Part shown: piece after piece, positions 60,950-64,000 of the stretch
Position numbering within the stretch: the stretch's first letter is position 1
How the letters are laid out: every line of letters starts with the position of its first letter
Assembly (NCBI GenBank): GCA_002440745.1
Contig: DJVB01000050.1
Location: 1 to 64,000, forward strand
Length of the DNA stretch: 64,000 nucleotides
From: Bacteroidales bacterium UBA6267
Lineage (GTDB): Bacteria > Bacteroidota > Bacteroidia > Bacteroidales > UBA1556
Reading direction: 5' to 3'
Program-made: the position numbers and the translations under genes
The notes under the pieces: model-generated
Told to the model about the DNA's origin: nothing
The model's database searches: none
Seen by the model: the letters and a program-made list of their open reading frames with translations, nothing else

Positions 60950-60976
60950 AAAAAAAAGGGCCGTGAAACCACGACC
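60950..60976 (-). terminator. Terminator of the giant protein gene at the right edge
   Basis: Stem GGG-C-CGTG/CACG-A-CCC (60958-60965 with 60969-60976, one C-A mismatch), then eight T on the minus strand (60950-60957), 60 bp past the stop at 61039. Confidence 0.8.
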
Positions 60977-61038
60977 CTAAACCAGGAATGATGTTGGATG
61001 GGCTCCAACAGACCAATTAGGAGTTGGTCAATATTATC

Positions 61039-64000
61039 TTATAGACCATTAATCAAAAATTTCTTGTTAATCACATTATCCTGATAGAAAAACCGCAAAA
61101 AATAAAGTCCGGTTTCCAATTCTTTGTTTTGAGAAATGATTAAAGTTGTACCGTTAGAAATAGTCCGGTATCGACCAATAATTCGCCCCTGACTATCGAA
61201 AAGTTCGGCAGTCAATCCTTCGCTAATGCTTTCTGAAACAGGAACAATGATATTGTGATTATTCACATAAGGCTGACCAAATTCCACATTATTGCGCAAT
61301 GTCAACAAAATTATCGGGGAATTTTGTATGGATCCATCCCAATCGTGGGTAGTCAAACGGTAATAAACCATTGGTTGAGAAGGTAATTCAGTTACAAAAT
61401 CGTAAAACTTCAATGTATTTGAAAAGCCTGCCGCTTCCACTATTCCAAGTGTATTAAAGTATAGTCCATCAAAACTTTCTTCAACTGAAAAATAATGAGT
61501 ATTAATTTCGGAAGATGAAACCCATTCGATTTCAATTTCTTCATTGCGCACATTTGCTGTAAAGCTCAATAATTCAATCGGTAAAGGATTGATATTTCCC
61601 GACCCAGGTGTGTATTCATAACTTTGATTTGAAGATGTACTCCAACTAGATTCCAATTCTCCATCAACTCCACCACTATTTCTTTCGTAGGCACTTCCGG
61701 ATTCAGCGGAAAATGTTGAATAATTGTCCCAATCCCCGAAATAATCTTCTGTGGCTTTGGAAGGACTTGTAAGTAGAAAGCGATCATTACCGTCCAATAC
61801 CGGCATATTTCCTGATGAAAAAACAGCCACATTTGCATCAATAACATGGTTTGTTATCAATGTGTTATAATCGGTTTTGACAATCACAGCAAATTCTCCC
61901 GGTTCTAATATCATATAGTCAGAACCTCCTGTATTTCGTTGATTTCCTGAACTTAAAGTAATTTGATATTCACTTGAGTTATCACCTGTATATCTTTGAG
62001 TTAGCACCCAACCATCCAAATCAACACTTGCATTACCTTGATTTAAAATTTCAACATAATCATTACCGCTATTTCCATAGTAATCGGCAACTTCGGTAAT
62101 GACAACTTCAGCAGTACTCCCTGAGTTAATGCCATAACCACTCACCGCAACATACTTTGTGGCTTCACCATCCGTAACAACCGATATGTTTCCCGATTTA
62201 CTGCCGGTAGATGAAGGTGCAAACCGAACATAAATCGTTGTTGAGTTTAATGAGCCGGAGCTTGGGCTAAGCGTGATAGGATTCGTAGCAACAAAACCTC
62301 CACCGGTTGTGGTAGATATCTCAAAATCAGCAGGTGGAGTTAGAATTACATCTCCGACCAAACCTGTGCCTTCAACCGTAAAACTTTGCTCGGTGCTGTA
62401 AGAACCAACTTCAACATTCCCAAAGTGTGTTAAAGCTGTAGTGGAAACGGTGATTGACTCAACATTTGGCGTTAGCTCAATATCATCCGTAAGGCTACCA
62501 GAACCATCGGTATAAGCAGCTCCGTCCACCGAAACAGTTAGTGTTTTTGCAACATCAAAATCGGTTTGATCCCAAGCGAGTAAAACGTGAATTGAGGTAC
62601 TATTAACAAAGCTTACCGATTCGATGCTGACACCAGCATCGGTCACACCTGAGCCACTTAATGTAATATTCGTTGTGTTTATCTGAGCCTCAATAAAATC
62701 ACCATTAGATAAGGTCACTAAAATAACCTCATCATCCAAAGTAGCCTCAGCTCCATTCGTAGCCGGAGGATTTCCCCAACTGAGAACTATAGCTTCGTCT
62801 GATTCTGTATCATCGTGCGATATAGTTAACTCATTGGAAGTAATGGAACCATTAGAAGCAACTTCAGCACCCAAAACTGTTATACTAAAATGAGTATAAT
62901 CCAAGTCGAAATCAGTTCCATCGTAAGACAAAGTGATGTTTGCCGCAGTCGATGACAAACCGGCTACAGACAATATTCCAACTCCTAAAGGTGCATTATT
63001 CAGAGTAAAATCTGAAGTTGTCAAACTGGAAAAATCGATAAAGGCATCATCTGTCAAACTAAACGACACAACTGCATTATTTAAGTTCAACTCGGTCAAT
63101 CCGGCATGCGAAATAGTTGCAGTTTCATCGGCAGCTGTAAAGGTAAATCCGGTTTCAGAAACCACTGAGCCACTGCTTACATCATCTAATTCTGAAGCCA
63201 AAACGGTTACAGTCATATTCAAAATATTTGCATCATAATCAACTGTTCTGTTTCCATTTAGAGTCAAATTCACCTTTGTTGGATCAGAGACATCACTTGC
63301 AACTGAGCCAACGGCTACACCTGTTGGAGCATTATTAAGTGTGAAATTTGAGGCATTGAGACTTGAAGCCCAGGTTCCACCTGAAAGTGTAAGTACTACA
63401 GTTTGATTATTTTCATTTCCCTCATTTGCAGAGCCGGAAAGATTAATAACTTCATTATCGTTAACTGCCGTTAGCACAAAACCATGATTATCACTTGCAG
63501 AATTGCTATGAGTAAAAAACTCTGCACCTTGAACAACAACTTCAATATTAGTGATATCGTAGTCGTAATCAACTGTTCTATTTCCTGAAAGTGCTATAGT
63601 AACCACCGTATCGTCAACTCTGTTTAAAGTCCCCATCGAAACTCCGGTAGGTAAATTATTGACCTGCCAATTTGAAGGATTAAGAGAACCAACCCAACTA
63701 TCGTCAAATAAAGCCACACGGATATATGAGGCATTCTCAGAACCTTCGGAGATAACAGTGTTATTGTAGATTTTAATTGAGGCAGGTTCATCAGTTGCAG
63801 TCAAAAGAATATCGTCAGAAATAGAAGTTGAACCGTCACTATAGGTAGAAACAGCAAACTCAATCGAAAGAGTTTTATCCGCATCGTAATCCGTATTATT
63901 CCATGCTAAAGCTATGCTAACCTGTGTTGGGCTGACATAACTAACGGATTCTAAAGATAATCCTGCCTCTGAAACTGCTGTACCTGAAGCTACTATATTG
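61039..64000 (-). CDS. Giant repeat/lamin-tail surface protein with probable T9SS C-terminus, N-terminus outside window
   Basis: The frame is open to the right edge, so the start lies beyond 64000; a TTG-coded start inside (63804) is only an internal codon. Visible from the N side: about five repeats of 100-110 residues (to about 62480) of beta-rich type with DxSNxT-like ends (NRTVDYD, NFTLNNAPTGV), an ASPM/SPD-2-like domain (about 62450-62120, FGNVEVGSYSTEQSFTVEG), a lamin-tail domain (about 62100-61650, EVADYYGNSGNDYVEILNQG and LDGWVL), an Fn3-like pre-terminal domain starting LPIELLSFTANV (about 61590-61310), and a C-terminal beta domain ending KKFLINGL that resembles a T9SS sorting domain without the PNP start. 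Likely a large adhesin or matrix protein. Confidence 0.85.
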   Translation of the reverse strand, partial: NIVASGTAVSEAGLSLESVSYVSPTQVSIALAWNNTDYDADKTLSIEFAVSTYSDGSTSISDDILLTATDEPASIKIYNNTVISEGSENASYIRVALFDDSWVGSLNPSNWQVNNLPTGVSMGTLNRVDDTVVTIALSGNRTVDYDYDITNIEVVVQGAEFFTHSNSASDNHGFVLTAVNDNEVINLSGSANEGNENNQTVVLTLSGGTWASSLNASNFTLNNAPTGVAVGSVASDVSDPTKVNLTLNGNRTVDYDANILNMTVTVLASELDDVSSGSVVSETGFTFTAADETATISHAGLTELNLNNAVVSFSLTDDAFIDFSSLTTSDFTLNNAPLGVGILSVAGLSSTAANITLSYDGTDFDLDYTHFSITVLGAEVASNGSITSNELTISHDDTESDEAIVLSWGNPPATNGAEATLDDEVILVTLSNGDFIEAQINTTNITLSGSGVTDAGVSIESVSFVNSTSIHVLLAWDQTDFDVAKTLTVSVDGAAYTDGSGSLTDDIELTPNVESITVSTTALTHFGNVEVGSYSTEQSFTVEGTGLVGDVILTPPADFEISTTTGGGFVATNPITLSPSSGSLNSTTIYVRFAPSSTGSKSGNISVVTDGEATKYVAVSGYGINSGSTAEVVITEVADYYGNSGNDYVEILNQGNASVDLDGWVLTQRYTGDNSSEYQITLSSGNQRNTGGSDYMILEPGEFAVIVKTDYNTLITNHVIDANVAVFSSGNMPVLDGNDRFLLTSPSKATEDYFGDWDNYSTFSAESGSAYERNSGGVDGELESSWSTSSNQSYEYTPGSGNINPLPIELLSFTANVRNEEIEIEWVSSSEINTHYFSVEESFDGLYFNTLGIVEAAGFSNTLKFYDFVTELPSQPMVYYRLTTHDWDGSIQNSPIILLTLRNNVEFGQPYVNNHNIIVPVSESISEGLTAELFDSQGRIIGRYRTISNGTTLIISQNKELETGLYFLRFFYQDNVINKKFLINGL

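Noticed and set aside
61039..63804. Complete gene beginning at 63804
   Set aside because: The codon there is TTG inside a continuing beta-repeat (LLTATDEPAS in frame with upstream sequence to 64000), so the gene is cut by the window edge.

Overview
The window is chromosomal DNA from a member of the Bacteroidota, probably a Bacteroidales-like or related environmental anaerobe/facultative anaerobe. The evidence is low GC; genes without Shine-Dalgarno sequences; repeated TAnnTTTG -7 promoter elements upstream of starts; at least five large secreted proteins, at least three of them ending in clear type IX secretion system (T9SS) type A sorting domains (YPNP / FPNP motif plus ~75 residues); and Bacteroidota-restricted families (YfhO with a DUF4834-like partner, LruC/DUF4842, a DUF6427-like membrane protein, DNRLRE). 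No phage, insertion sequence, rRNA or CRISPR array is visible. The only clearly accessory cassette is a type II restriction-modification pair.

Layout. 1-7.4 kb: the C-terminal part of a giant CUB/Ig/75-residue-repeat T9SS protein, a TerB-like protein, an outer-membrane barrel, a DNRLRE T9SS protein and a glycosyltransferase. 7.4-14.6 kb: YfhO and DUF4834, a sodium-dependent (NSS) transporter, a YhhQ-type queuosine-precursor transporter starting at TTG, tRNA-Phe, and the NhaD Na+/H+ antiporter. 14.7-18.4 kb: a PKD T9SS protein, a 0.5-kb gene-poor stretch, and a thioredoxin-fold protein without a CXXC motif. 18.5-24.8 kb: a tight leftward operon ompA-like lipoprotein / GNAT / upp / purD / DUF6427-like / rnhB / rsmG. 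24.9-27.6 kb: a LytS/LytTR two-component pair behind a small T9SS protein. 27.6-28.2 kb: an intergenic region with a 7-bp tandem repeat and a second short repeat family.

28.2-37.0 kb is the energy and acyl-CoA block: pta, an atypical 3-hydroxyacyl-CoA dehydrogenase and ackA in one rightward operon, then a leftward histidine ammonia-lyase-type enzyme, then a rightward three-subunit biotin-dependent acyl-CoA carboxylase (biotin carboxylase, biotin carrier, carboxyltransferase). 37.1-39.9 kb: a hybrid sensor kinase. 39.9-44.7 kb: a leftward polysaccharide group (lipoprotein, polyprenyl glycosylphosphotransferase, D-2-hydroxyacid dehydrogenase, O-antigen ligase). 45.1-50.3 kb: Fe-type superoxide dismutase, LruC lipoprotein, plsC and gpmI. 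51.1-53.5 kb: the R-M system. 53.9-57.2 kb: succinate dehydrogenase/fumarate reductase sdhCAB. 57.4-60.8 kb: Xaa-Pro aminopeptidase and an M1 metallopeptidase. 61.0-64.0 kb: the C-terminal part of another giant repeat protein with a lamin-tail domain.

Together the genes describe a cell that makes ATP through acetyl phosphate, runs a fumarate/succinate respiratory module, uses Na+ gradients (NhaD, NSS), detoxifies oxygen radicals and exports large adhesin-like proteins by T9SS. Most genes are ordinary housekeeping. The points most worth a second look are the exact triad duplication in the first gene, the unassigned restriction endonuclease, the Asn-lacking dehydrogenase between pta and ackA, the orphan ammonia-lyase with an altered QED motif, and the 7-bp repeat array.
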